Positions 1 through 8,568 of a DNA stretch of 64,000 nucleotides are shown piece by piece (position 1 is the first letter of the stretch; each line of letters begins with the position of its first letter). This DNA comes from Enterovibrio norvegicus FF-33 (lineage in GTDB: Bacteria > Pseudomonadota > Gammaproteobacteria > Enterobacterales > Vibrionaceae). The position numbers were made by a program, and so were the translations under genes. The notes under the pieces were generated by a model. That model saw only the letters and a program-made list of their open reading frames with translations. It had not been told where the DNA came from and ran no database searches. The DNA lies in NCBI RefSeq assembly GCF_000286835.2, contig NZ_AJYD02000038.1, forward strand, positions 2,521,061 to 2,585,060, given 5' to 3'.

Positions 1-102
1 CTTCATCGTGATAGGTTTGATCAATCGGGCTGACATTAGCCCAGCTGCAACGTTCCATGTTTTGTCCTTAACAGTGATTAGCGATGAACACCAAAATATA
101 TC

Positions 103-248
103 CCCAAGCAACCTCAAGATGCAGGATTCAGAGCCTCTCATCTTGTTCAATTTAAGGAGAAAAGCCGAAGGAATGGTCTCCCCTTTCAAGGCTTTTCGAC
201 AATAAAGTGGACGAGATGAGAGGCTCCCAAAGGGCGAGGTTGTTTGGG
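103..248. repeat. Nested imperfect palindromic element (MITE-like)
   Basis: Three nested inverted-repeat pairs are visible. The outer arms are 103-115 (CCCAAGCAACCTC) and 236-248 (GAGGTTGTTTGGG), with 12 of 13 bases pairing. The middle arms are 131-147 and 210-226 (GAGCCTCTCATCT... against ...AGATGAGAGGCTC). The inner arms are 159-166 and 190-197 (GAAAAGCC and GGCTTTTC). The whole 146 bases could fold as one long hairpin. The stretch 1-348 holds no convincing gene; the open frame at 8-205 runs through this structure and lacks a ribosome binding site. The form suggests a non-autonomous repeat of the kind scattered in Vibrio-like genomes, but other copies were not identified in this window. Confidence 0.6.
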
Positions 249-290
249 TATACTGTATATATAACCATGCTTAAAAGTTGACCACAATAA

Positions 291-325
291 AAAAGAGGAT
301 GCAATGTTAAGACTGCATCCTCTTT
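291..325 (-). terminator. Rho-independent terminator of the iolB-iolG operon
   Basis: A perfect 12-base stem (AAAGAGGATGCA and its complement) encloses a 10-base loop. On the minus strand it is followed by six T residues, and it lies just after the iolG stop codon. Confidence 0.85.
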
Positions 326-348
326 CTATCCATTGAAGCCTAACGAAT

Positions 349-1338
349 TTACGTTAGATTAACCGTCTGATGTGTTTCTAGTGATTCCAACGAGGCTTCT
401 GCCAGCACAAGCGCTTGCTCGCCATCAATACCTGTACATTGCGGTTCAGTTTTGCCTTCAAGTACATCGACAAAGTGTTGCCACTCGGCAATGTAGGCTT
501 CTTTGTAGCGCTCAAGGAAGAAATACTGTGGTTTAGCGCTGCTGCAATCGTCTTCCCCCCAATGTTCAACCAAATGTTCACGTACATTGCCCGCTTTGAG
601 CATGCCTTTACTGCCATGGAGTTCGATACGTTGATCATACCCATAACCTGAACGTCGACTATTGATGATGTTTGCCATTGCGCCAGACGGGAAGTGGAGC
701 ACGATCACAGCACTGTCGATGTCGCCAGCCTCACCTATCGCAGGGTCAACTAAGCACGCACCGTGAGCAGACACCGACACGGGATCTTCGCCCATAATAA
801 AACGTGCCATGTCCAAATCATGGATCGACATATCACGGAAAATACCACCAGATACGCGCACATAATCCGCAGGCGGAGGTGATGGGTCACGTGATGTGAT
901 CACCAAGGTTTCTGCTTTGCCAATCGCGCCGCTTTCAAACAGATCTTTTAGCGTACGAAACTGTGGATCGTAGCGACGATTAAAGCCAACAAGGAATTTC
1001 ACAGCGGATTCTGCCACGGTATCCAAACAGGCTCGAACCCGATCAAGACTGAGATCTATCGGCTTTTCGCAAAATATCGCCTTGCCTGCTTTGGCCGCGA
1101 GCTCAATGAGATTTGCATGAGTATCCGTCGCAGAGCATATACATACCGCATGAATATCAGGATCGGCCAAGGCTTCTTCTGTCGTCATCACATCGGCATG
1201 ATATTTCTCAGCCAATTGCGCCGCCCCTTCAGTGTAGGGGTCAATCACAGCGCGGATCTGCGTCATGGGATGAGCATCAATATTGACGGCGTGTACTTTA
1301 CCAATACGTCCGCAACCAAACAGCGCAATATTAAACAT
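349..1338 (-). CDS. iolG: Inositol 2-dehydrogenase (Gfo/Idh/MocA family)
   Basis: Predicted cytosolic NAD-dependent oxidoreductase of 329 residues, the usual IolG length. It would oxidise myo-inositol to 2-keto-myo-inositol (scyllo-inosose), the first step of inositol catabolism. The N-terminal Rossmann fold shows the nucleotide-binding motif FGCGRIG near residue 8. The EKP motif typical of the family is near residue 92 (CEKPID), and a conserved D/H pair appears in FRDMSIHDLD. A good ribosome binding site (AGGAGAGG) precedes the ATG. It lies 82 bases after iolB on the same strand, so the two are probably cotranscribed and end at the terminator at 291-325. Of the three Gfo/Idh/MocA proteins in the window this one best matches classical IolG; exact substrate is inferred from context. 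Confidence 0.88.
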   Translation of the reverse strand: MFNIALFGCGRIGKVHAVNIDAHPMTQIRAVIDPYTEGAAQLAEKYHADVMTTEEALADPDIHAVCICSATDTHANLIELAAKAGKAIFCEKPIDLSLDRVRACLDTVAESAVKFLVGFNRRYDPQFRTLKDLFESGAIGKAETLVITSRDPSPPPADYVRVSGGIFRDMSIHDLDMARFIMGEDPVSVSAHGACLVDPAIGEAGDIDSAVIVLHFPSGAMANIINSRRSGYGYDQRIELHGSKGMLKAGNVREHLVEHWGEDDCSSAKPQYFFLERYKEAYIAEWQHFVDVLEGKTEPQCTGIDGEQALVLAEASLESLETHQTVNLT

Positions 1339-1420
1339 AGCCTCTCCTTTTGCTTTGGCTTTTAAACAGCGGGCGCGGTGAATGACCTCTGCGCCCCTTT
1401 GTGAAATTAAGTTAGGTTGA

Positions 1421-2251
1421 TTAACCCGTGTGTTTATCGGCGTATTCCGACGTATTTATCCAAGCGTGGTCCTGCTCCCAGCTAAACAACCACTTACGTA
1501 CTGGCCCAGCCATGACATTCAGGTAGTAGCTGTCGTAGCCTGCCATTGTTGCCACAGGGTGATAGCCACGCGGGACTTGCACAACATCACCGTCGTAAGC
1601 GGCCATGCATTCATCCAACGCTCTGTCATCGGTGTAAACACGCTGGATACAAAACCCCTGAGGCGGGTTTATGCGATGATAGTAAGTCTCTTCTAATTGG
1701 GTTTCATTGGGCGGCGCATCACGGTCATGTTTGTGACTTGGGTAGGAGCTTGTGCATCCTTCGTCAGTGTAGACCTCGACAACCAACAGGCTGTCGGCGT
1801 CTTTATCATCAGGCAAAATATTGTGTACATAGCGCTGATTATTGCCATGTCCTCTCGCTTCTGCGTCAACATCTCCTGGGGCAATAAGGCGTGAAGGAAA
1901 TGTGCTTTTTCCTGGCGCATGACAAACGGCAAGCTCCAACGCTGTTGTGGCTGTCAACGTGGCAGAGTCACCGGCGGTGACATACAAAGAAAACGGTTTT
2001 TTCCGATCAAAAGGTCCTTCTCTGTCGCCAATTTCACCCAGTGTATTTCCAGACAAGACGGCTTCGGCTTTACCACCGACCAAGACAATACAGAGCTCTT
2101 CGTCGATGTTAGCGTTAAATGAGAGTGTTTTACCCGCCGCCAGCAGAAAGGCTTCAAAGCCCACATGTTTCCACCCTGCTGATTCCGGCGTGATGTGTTG
2201 ATAACGCCCCTGATCATCTGGGCTCTTTCTCTTCGAAAGCAGTTCAGACAT
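1421..2251 (-). CDS. iolB: 5-deoxy-glucuronate isomerase
   Basis: A 276-residue bicupin of the IolB/KduI family. The enzyme isomerises 5-deoxy-D-glucuronate to 2-deoxy-5-keto-D-gluconate, after the IolD step. The likely metal-binding positions of the C-terminal cupin are visible as YPSHKHDRD, the downstream EETYYHR and the GYHPV motif. The start has a strong ribosome binding site (AAGGAGA) seven bases before the ATG. It is the first gene of an iolB-iolG pair and is transcribed away from the PhyH-type gene at 2425. A second IolB-family gene lies at 21041-21898; this one resembles the canonical enzyme more closely (C-terminal region KWLFSWEQDHAW). Confidence 0.9.
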   Translation of the reverse strand: MSELLSKRKSPDDQGRYQHITPESAGWKHVGFEAFLLAAGKTLSFNANIDEELCIVLVGGKAEAVLSGNTLGEIGDREGPFDRKKPFSLYVTAGDSATLTATTALELAVCHAPGKSTFPSRLIAPGDVDAEARGHGNNQRYVHNILPDDKDADSLLVVEVYTDEGCTSSYPSHKHDRDAPPNETQLEETYYHRINPPQGFCIQRVYTDDRALDECMAAYDGDVVQVPRGYHPVATMAGYDSYYLNVMAGPVRKWLFSWEQDHAWINTSEYADKHTG

Positions 2252-2349
2252 AACGTCTCCTTGTCATTTAGACTGATTTCATCGTGTTTTCGATTAACAC
2301 TATTTCATGTGTCTGCCAATAATAGAACATTTTTTTCAAATCTCAATAA

Positions 2350-2369
2350 AATGAAATTTATATTTCATT
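2350..2369. promoter_or_regulatory. Perfect dyad in the iolB / PhyH-gene divergent promoter region
   Basis: The arms AATGAAAT and ATTTCATT are perfect inverted repeats of eight bases around a four-base spacer. It lies between two divergent genes and shares the TGAAA/TTTCA half-sites of the operator-like sites at 12323 and 16802, but with two more central bases. It may be an operator of the same LacI-type regulator or of a different one. Confidence 0.4.
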
Positions 2370-2424
2370 TATCGTTTAACTTGAAATAGACTGAATGCAA
2401 TTCATTTGCCGAAGGAGAAGGGAA

Positions 2425-3612
2425 ATGCGCAGAAATGGACAAGGAACATCGACGTCTTTTTTTCAGATATCCGATGTTGATCTAGACGCGTTTAAAATAA
2501 GTTGCGAACAAAGCGTCCAGCCAGAGAGATACCCGCTGGCTGCCGACATCATCTCAAATGTCGTGATCTATGATGGTGCCGATCTTCGTGCTGCTGCGAA
2601 TGGTGATTCAGACAGTGTTAACGCGTTTCAAAATGAAATGGCCGATGTGCTGCTTCATGGTCCCGGCGTGTTTGCCATCAAAGGCTTCTACGCGAAAACC
2701 AGTATTATCGACGCCATGAGTCAGGTGTTTGAACAGATCCTTGAAAATGAGCGTGGTTATGGCGCGGGTGACCACTTCGGCAAAACGGGGCCCCAAGCGA
2801 ATGGACGCATCTGGAACGTATTCCAAAAAAGTGCAGAAGCCAATCCTGAGGTATTTGTTCACTACTATAAAAACCCCTTATTGCAGATCGTCTCTGAGGC
2901 TTGGCTAGGCCCGCATTATCAAATGACAGCACAAGTGAACATTGTACGCCCCGGCGGCGCAGCGCAAGTATCACATCGCGATTTTCATTTGGGCTTTCAA
3001 CAACCACAAGAAACTGCACGCTACCCTATCCACATTCAACAAATGTCGGCGATGCTCACGCTGCAAGGTGCAGTGGCTCACACTGATATGCCTCTCGAAA
3101 GTGGCCCGACGAAACTGTTGCCTTTTTCGCAACACTATCCACTTGGGTATATGGCTTACCATGAGAAAGCGTTTCAAGATTACTTCGAGAATAACTATGT
3201 TCAGGTCCCGTTAGAAAAAGGTGATGCCGTGTTTTTTAACCCAGCACTGTTTCATGCTGCTGGCGAGAACCGCACGCTAGACTTTCATCGTTCTGCGAAC
3301 CTGTTGCAGGTTTCGTCTGCATTTAGCAAGCCGATGGAGACAGTAGATCTGGCCCATATCTGCCGCAAAGTCTATCCGGTGTTATTGAATTTATGGCGAA
3401 ACGATGCGTTATCGCCAGATGAAAAAAACGCCATTATTACCACAGCAACCGACGGTTATTCCTTCCCAACCAATTTGGACACGGATCCACCCATTGGCGG
3501 CTTGGCACCCGAATCGATGGAAGCACTGCTTCACCGAGCATTAGATGAAGACATGCAAGCCGCGACGTTTGAGGTGGCATTGGCGCAACTGCGTGAAAAG
3601 CAGCGAGCTTAA
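2425..3612 (+). CDS. Phytanoyl-CoA dioxygenase (PhyH)-family Fe(II)/2-oxoglutarate oxygenase
   Basis: A 395-residue protein from the chosen ATG at 2425, which has AAGGAG seven bases upstream; an in-frame ATG at 2395 lacks such a site. The iron-binding facial triad is visible as HRD (H184, D186) and a distal H277 in NPALFHAAGENR, with R283 placed to bind 2-oxoglutarate. The family hydroxylates diverse small molecules in the cytosol; the substrate here is unknown. It is transcribed divergently from iolB-iolG, sharing their promoter region, which suggests a role in processing a cyclitol or a derivative. The core inositol pathway needs no such enzyme. Family assignment is firm; role is inference. 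Confidence 0.8.
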   Translation: MRRNGQGTSTSFFQISDVDLDAFKISCEQSVQPERYPLAADIISNVVIYDGADLRAAANGDSDSVNAFQNEMADVLLHGPGVFAIKGFYAKTSIIDAMSQVFEQILENERGYGAGDHFGKTGPQANGRIWNVFQKSAEANPEVFVHYYKNPLLQIVSEAWLGPHYQMTAQVNIVRPGGAAQVSHRDFHLGFQQPQETARYPIHIQQMSAMLTLQGAVAHTDMPLESGPTKLLPFSQHYPLGYMAYHEKAFQDYFENNYVQVPLEKGDAVFFNPALFHAAGENRTLDFHRSANLLQVSSAFSKPMETVDLAHICRKVYPVLLNLWRNDALSPDEKNAIITTATDGYSFPTNLDTDPPIGGLAPESMEALLHRALDEDMQAATFEVALAQLREKQRA

Positions 3613-3650
3613 TACTTGTATTGGCCTGTAGGAAATAAAAAGCACATAAA

Positions 3651-3684
3651 AAAACGTCCGACACAATGTGTCGGACGTTTTTGT
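3651..3684. terminator. Bidirectional terminator between convergent genes
   Basis: A 12-base palindromic stem (ACGTCCGACACA with its complement) is flanked by A-runs on the left and T-runs on the right, so it can end both the PhyH-type gene and the RTX gene. Confidence 0.88.
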
Positions 3685-3704
3685 TTTTGCTAGCATTCTA
3701 CCAA

Positions 3705-6473
3705 TTAGAAAATACTGTCACCGTCTTGTTGGATGTTTTCAGCGTCTGTCCAAACGGTAATCGATGCACCAGAACCGTTGTGGTTAAACACGTACGCTTC
3801 CAACTCGCCTACTTCTGTTGAGTTCAGCCCCATAAAAGCAATCATGTCGGCAGACAATGCCGCTGTTGGTGTAGCCGATGCATCATAGGCCCAGTTAAGC
3901 GCCTCAAGGTTAAAGGTATCATCACCTTCACCAAGGTAAGCCACAAAGCCATCCCAATCGCCAGGGTCGACGTTGGTGGTCGTTTGGAACTGATCAGACT
4001 GTGATTGAATCGCAAATGCATTCACCGTCACTGTTTGATCACCCGCATCGCCGACTACGGCTTCAACGTTAGCAATCGGCTTACTGCTGGTGGTAACGCC
4101 GTATGAAGAACCCGAGAAATCGACATTTGCATCACCTTCAACAATGATCTTATCGAATCCACGGTTACCACTATAAATATTGCCATTAGCGGTCAGAAAT
4201 GACGCATCAGAGAAGTCTTCCTGATCGAAGTACATGGTGTCGTTACCTTCGCTACCAATATACAAATCTAAGCCAGTACCACCGTCCATAATGATGTCAT
4301 CTTCAAAACCAGCTTGCAGTACGTCATTGCCCGCGCCGCCATAAAGTGAGTCATCACCGCTTGCGCCAAACAGTTTATCGTCGCCATCGCCGCCGTAAAG
4401 AATGTCGTCACCATTGCCGCCATTGATCACATCGTTACCCGCATCGCCATACAATACATCATCACCGTTACCGCCGTTAATGATGTCATCACCTTCATCA
4501 CCGTGGACAGTATCCTGACCGTCACCACCGTAGATAACGTCTTTACCTGCGCCACCATTGATGGTGTCATTGTCAGTGTAGTTTTTATCTTGTGAAACAA
4601 TGATGTTGAAACTGGTGTCGTTAAAGTCTTTATCACCCAAGTTCCAAAGGTCTTCCCAGCTTGAGCGGTCACCATCAACGTTTTCATGATCTTTGCCGTC
4701 GCCGTTTTCTGCAGCGTTAGACACATAGACCACAGAGCTTGCGCCGCCTTGAGTAATGGTTGAGCTGCTACCTGAAAGGTTTAGTTCGACAGAACCGACA
4801 TCAAAGCCTTTGCGATCGCCATTTGGAATGAGGAACATACCAAAAGATTCACCGCCTGACACATCAATCTCGATGCTCAGATCTGTTACATTTTTCACGT
4901 TATCTGCAATCACAGCGGCACGAACGATGTTGCCATTTTCATCCAGCACATAGTAGCCAACACTGTTGTTGTAGGCTGCACTGTGGGTGAAGTTGCTCAA
5001 TTCCAACGTCACCGTACCCTGACCTTCTAGATCATACAGAGTCGCACCGTCTTCATGACGAAGATTCAGTGATTGGGTATATTCCACGCCGCCGAAGATC
5101 GTATCATCGCCAGCGCCGCCATCAATGATGTCGTCGCCGTGCTCACCATAGATGGTGTCGTTGCCATCACCACCAAACAGCGTGTCATTGTCGCTTTCCA
5201 CGTTCACTTTTTGTTTCAGTGAGACGTTATCAATCAATGCGCCATAGCTATCAGACTTGCCTTCACCTTCAAAGCGAAGAGTGATGAAATCCACACCCTT
5301 AGGAATCACCACATCTACTGTGAACGATTCGTAGTGATCGTTAGCTTGGGTGTTGTCAAAATACTTGGTGTAAATAACATTGCCTTGCTGGTCGAAAACC
5401 TTCACTTCAAACTGACTGGTTGAATGGTCACTACCGCGATAACGGTTTGCGTAATCAAATGACAGCTCTAGCACTGCATCGCCGTCGGTCGCCAAACCGG
5501 TTACATCGACGTCTTGTTGAACCCAAGTGTTTGTGTGGCTGTCTAACTCAAGTACCGAGTTACTTTTATCATTTTCTGGTGTCCCACCAAACTGGCCTTG
5601 TTGCAGTTCGATTTTATTGCTACCCGGCGTATACCAACCTGTTACTTGGTGATCGTGGAACAAACCCCACTGATTAGTGGTGTTATTGCCGTAATCTTCA
5701 AAGTCACCGTTAGTCAACAATTCACGTCCACCATTACCCCACTGGCCATCATTGCCATAGATAACGTCGTCGCCATCACCACCATAGATCGTGTCATCAC
5801 CGTTGCCACCAATCAGCGTATCATCACCCTGACCACCGTCGATGGTGTCATTGCCTTCAAGACCATTGATGGTGTCGTTCACATCACCCGTTGCTGATGT
5901 GGTCAGTGCCACATTATCAATCAACGCGCCGTAGCTATCAGACTGGCCTTTAGCTTCAAAACGTAGCGTCACACCTGTCGTGCCTTCAGGAACAGAGAAG
6001 TCTATGTCGAAATCAACGTAGCTTTCATTCGACTGGGTGTTCGCGAAATATTTGGTATAAAGAACGTTACCTTCGTTATCAAACACTTTGACTTGGAATT
6101 GGCTCGTCGCGTGATTATCACCTTTGTATCGATTAGCGTAGCTAAAGGAAAGGTTAAGAGAGGCATCGCTATCTTCGGTTAGCTTAGTGACATTAATATC
6201 TTGTTGAACCCAAGTATTGCCAGTGGAATCAAGTTCCATAACAGTATTGTCAGCGGCGTTAGCAGGTGTTCCACCAAAAGAGCCTTGTTGAAGCTCAATT
6301 TTCATCGTGCCAGGTGTATACCAACCTGCCACTTGGTGATCTTGAAACAGACCCCACTTTCTTGCGCCATCATCGCCCCAGGCTTCGAAGTCGCCGTTCA
6401 TCAGTAAGTTATCGCCTTTACCATCTGAACCGTAGAGAAAATCTGCGCCGCTTGTACCGTTAATGTCTGACAT
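3705..6473 (-). CDS. RTX-type calcium-binding secreted protein with duplicated jelly-roll-like domain and DUF4114-like domain
   Basis: A 922-residue acidic protein without an N-terminal signal peptide, as expected for type I secretion substrates. Residues about 22-191 and 252-421 are two copies of one domain (shared motifs DHQV.GWYTPG, KIELQQG.FGGTP, TSQF.VKVFD, SDSYGALIDNV). Blocks of RTX nonapeptides (GGxGxD type) separate them at about 195-245, 428-462 and 635-740, and would form calcium-binding beta rolls. Residues about 470-630 look like a DUF4114 domain, ending in the acidic GDKDFNDTSF motif. The C-terminal 180 residues have no repeats and may carry the secretion signal. No ABC secretion genes lie nearby. 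Likely an extracellular adhesin or carbohydrate-binding protein; no catalytic motif was seen. Confidence 0.8.
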   Translation of the reverse strand: MSDINGTSGADFLYGSDGKGDNLLMNGDFEAWGDDGARKWGLFQDHQVAGWYTPGTMKIELQQGSFGGTPANAADNTVMELDSTGNTWVQQDINVTKLTEDSDASLNLSFSYANRYKGDNHATSQFQVKVFDNEGNVLYTKYFANTQSNESYVDFDIDFSVPEGTTGVTLRFEAKGQSDSYGALIDNVALTTSATGDVNDTINGLEGNDTIDGGQGDDTLIGGNGDDTIYGGDGDDVIYGNDGQWGNGGRELLTNGDFEDYGNNTTNQWGLFHDHQVTGWYTPGSNKIELQQGQFGGTPENDKSNSVLELDSHTNTWVQQDVDVTGLATDGDAVLELSFDYANRYRGSDHSTSQFEVKVFDQQGNVIYTKYFDNTQANDHYESFTVDVVIPKGVDFITLRFEGEGKSDSYGALIDNVSLKQKVNVESDNDTLFGGDGNDTIYGEHGDDIIDGGAGDDTIFGGVEYTQSLNLRHEDGATLYDLEGQGTVTLELSNFTHSAAYNNSVGYYVLDENGNIVRAAVIADNVKNVTDLSIEIDVSGGESFGMFLIPNGDRKGFDVGSVELNLSGSSSTITQGGASSVVYVSNAAENGDGKDHENVDGDRSSWEDLWNLGDKDFNDTSFNIIVSQDKNYTDNDTINGGAGKDVIYGGDGQDTVHGDEGDDIINGGNGDDVLYGDAGNDVINGGNGDDILYGGDGDDKLFGASGDDSLYGGAGNDVLQAGFEDDIIMDGGTGLDLYIGSEGNDTMYFDQEDFSDASFLTANGNIYSGNRGFDKIIVEGDANVDFSGSSYGVTTSSKPIANVEAVVGDAGDQTVTVNAFAIQSQSDQFQTTTNVDPGDWDGFVAYLGEGDDTFNLEALNWAYDASATPTAALSADMIAFMGLNSTEVGELEAYVFNHNGSGASITVWTDAENIQQDGDSIF

Positions 6474-6904
6474 ACCTTGTCCTCATTTTATAATGTGACG
6501 CTGTATGAATGAGCAAGGAGCAAAAGAGCGGGGATAGCAAAGAAAGACCATCGTGGCTCAAAGCTGTGTCACTGATTAGATGTCAACTCATATTAGAGAC
6601 AGCTAACATTCATTCAACGTTGTTTGTGACATCAGTTTTAATCACAAGACAAACAACAACAACACTTGTTACATAGCTTCAGCTTAAACTCAGCGAGTTG
6701 AATTAATAACATTGCATGCATCGATGATGAATGAACCAGAATAATGACGAGAAAAGAATGAGATTAAAGTAACAATGCCGCAATTTTCTCTCAACCAAGC
6801 CCAAAAAATGCGTCAGAAGTGAGAAAATCACAGAGAAGTGTTAAATGCATAGACAATTAGGCAAGCTCATCTCAAGTCCGAGAACTCAAGATGAACATAA
6901 TCCA
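6474..6904. other. Non-coding gap upstream of the RTX gene
   Basis: No credible gene was found in these 431 bases. They should hold the RTX promoter and leader. An imperfect dyad is present: GTTGTTTG at 6619-6626 with CAAACAAC at 6650-6657, and inside it TGTGA at 6625-6629 with TCACA at 6642-6646. The inner spacing of 12 bases does not match the CRP consensus (six). Confidence 0.4.
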
Positions 6905-8272
6905 TTACGCACTGGCTGCTTTTTCTTGTGTGAGGTTATTCACCCACTTGGTACCAAACACACGACGAATAGTGGGATAGAGCTTTACAATCTCCTCTGA
7001 TGTCATCATCAGAAACACATACTGCAGCGGCATATCGAACCACATTGCTGCCAGTGCAGTCATAGGAATTGCCCACATCCACTGACAAACAACATCCATA
7101 TTCATACAGAATTTGGCATCGCCACCTGCGCGTAAAATTCCCACGATCAGCGTGATGTTAATGTTTCTCGCAACCGTACTGATAGCAATAATTGGAAAAC
7201 AAAGTGCCGCTAGCGCAATGACATCTTGGCTAACTTGGGCATATAAAGACAAAACAACGGCCTGTAAAGACAATACAAGCATGGCGCAAAGCACACCGAC
7301 ACATGCTGATGTCACTAACGCATAACGAGCATACCGCTCACTGATGGCCAGTTTGTTTGCGCCAAGCGCATTCCCCACCACAATCGCGGTTGCTCCCGAT
7401 AAACCGGATGCGACGCAAAGTGTCAGTGCTTCGAGTGACGATACAATCGCCATGGTCGCCAATTCGGTTTCACCCATACGACCCATAATGAGTTGATAGA
7501 CAAAAATGCCACCGCTCCACATCAAACTCCCCGCGATAATTGGCAGCGTAATAGTCAAATAGCGATTGAAGATACGAGAAGAGAAAGAAAAATCCCGAAG
7601 ACCAAGAATCAATGGAGGACTCAAGTAATAAATCACTGCCACCGACATGAAGACACGTAATACCCGTGCAATGACCGTTCCTAAGCCTGCCCCCATTAAC
7701 CCCATGGCTGGCAGACCTAAATAGCCAAAGATCAAAATGAAACTCAGCCCAACGTTTAGCCCAATTTCAATGATGGACATGGTCATCGTCGTTTTGGTTT
7801 TGCCTAGTGCGCGCAACGCAGCATCCATCGAGATGCTTGGCCCAGCAACCAAAATCGCCACACTGATGATTTGCAGATAGTTCGCGGCGAGTTCGGCCGT
7901 TTCACCCGTGGCTTTAAACAAAGAAGGAATGACATCAGGAAAGAACCAGCAAAAAGCAAACAACAAAGCAGAAGCAAACGTTGAGATGGTCGTACCGAGC
8001 GCAAAGTTTCGTCTTAGGCCATGTTCATCTTCAGCTCCCCAGTATTGAGCAAGTAAAACGCCCATTCCGGTGCCCATTCCCCAGATAAAGATACCCGTAA
8101 ACCAAAATACCCGCGCACCGATGCTAGACGCTGCCACTTCCTGTGTGCCCAACTGACTAACCATAAGACTGTCGATGAAACCTGCACTGCTAAATAACAA
8201 GCTTTGCAGTACGAGAGGAAAACCCAGCAGAGCAACCCGCCGCAAAAAATACCCATATGAATGTTCTGTCAT
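6905..8272 (-). CDS. MATE family multidrug/toxin efflux transporter
   Basis: A 455-residue inner-membrane protein with about twelve hydrophobic segments, the family's usual size and topology. The two halves show MATE features: near residues 15-60 LGFPLVLQSLLFSSAGFID and the first-repeat SQLGTQEVAASSIG, and in the second half MGRMGETELATMA and SGATAIVVGNALGA. MATE proteins export cationic drugs or metabolites using sodium or proton gradients. The start ATG has AGGA seven bases upstream. It is transcribed away from the chemoreceptor gene, and a perfect inverted repeat at 8306-8327 lies just before it. Substrate cannot be told. Confidence 0.9.
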   Translation of the reverse strand: MTEHSYGYFLRRVALLGFPLVLQSLLFSSAGFIDSLMVSQLGTQEVAASSIGARVFWFTGIFIWGMGTGMGVLLAQYWGAEDEHGLRRNFALGTTISTFASALLFAFCWFFPDVIPSLFKATGETAELAANYLQIISVAILVAGPSISMDAALRALGKTKTTMTMSIIEIGLNVGLSFILIFGYLGLPAMGLMGAGLGTVIARVLRVFMSVAVIYYLSPPLILGLRDFSFSSRIFNRYLTITLPIIAGSLMWSGGIFVYQLIMGRMGETELATMAIVSSLEALTLCVASGLSGATAIVVGNALGANKLAISERYARYALVTSACVGVLCAMLVLSLQAVVLSLYAQVSQDVIALAALCFPIIAISTVARNINITLIVGILRAGGDAKFCMNMDVVCQWMWAIPMTALAAMWFDMPLQYVFLMMTSEEIVKLYPTIRRVFGTKWVNNLTQEKAASA

Positions 8273-8305
8273 CCGATTTTCCTCGCCTAGCCAGGCATAT
8301 TATCT

Positions 8306-8327
8306 TAGTAAATATTTTTATTTACTA
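8306..8327. promoter_or_regulatory. Perfect 9-base inverted repeat before the MATE gene
   Basis: TAGTAAATA (8306-8314) and TATTTACTA (8319-8327) flank a TTTT spacer, 34-55 bases upstream of the MATE start codon and in the divergent region shared with the chemoreceptor gene. Position and symmetry suggest an operator; no cognate regulator is adjacent. Confidence 0.5.
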
Positions 8328-8568
8328 TAACGTTCACCGACAAAGAATGCGAAGTGTAAACACATGTAACTATTTGAATTATTTTCGATTTATATCACAG
8401 GACAATCCTATCAACTGCGCTCGTAAATCTTGGGATAGCCTCTTTAAAGCAATCCTCTCATTATTTACATGGGGAAAAAGCACACGAAAAAATGGCCGCC
8501 GTCTCACTACTGAGCTATTTGTTTAATACGTTGATTTTATAAAACCGTATCGTTCTAGGAGCTATTAG

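Noticed and set aside
8..205. 65-residue open frame at the window start
   Set aside because: It lies across the nested palindrome, lacks a ribosome binding site, and the protein has no recognisable features.
2395..2424. Upstream ATG of the PhyH-type gene
   Set aside because: The ribosome site AAGGAG lies between it and the ATG at 2425, so the later start is preferred.
4260..5900. Tandem DNA repeats that might suggest a CRISPR array
   Set aside because: They are the coding repeats of RTX nonapeptides within one long open frame, with no spacer structure.
6619..6657. Possible CRP site upstream of the RTX gene
   Set aside because: TGTGA and TCACA are 12 bases apart, not six as in the CRP consensus.
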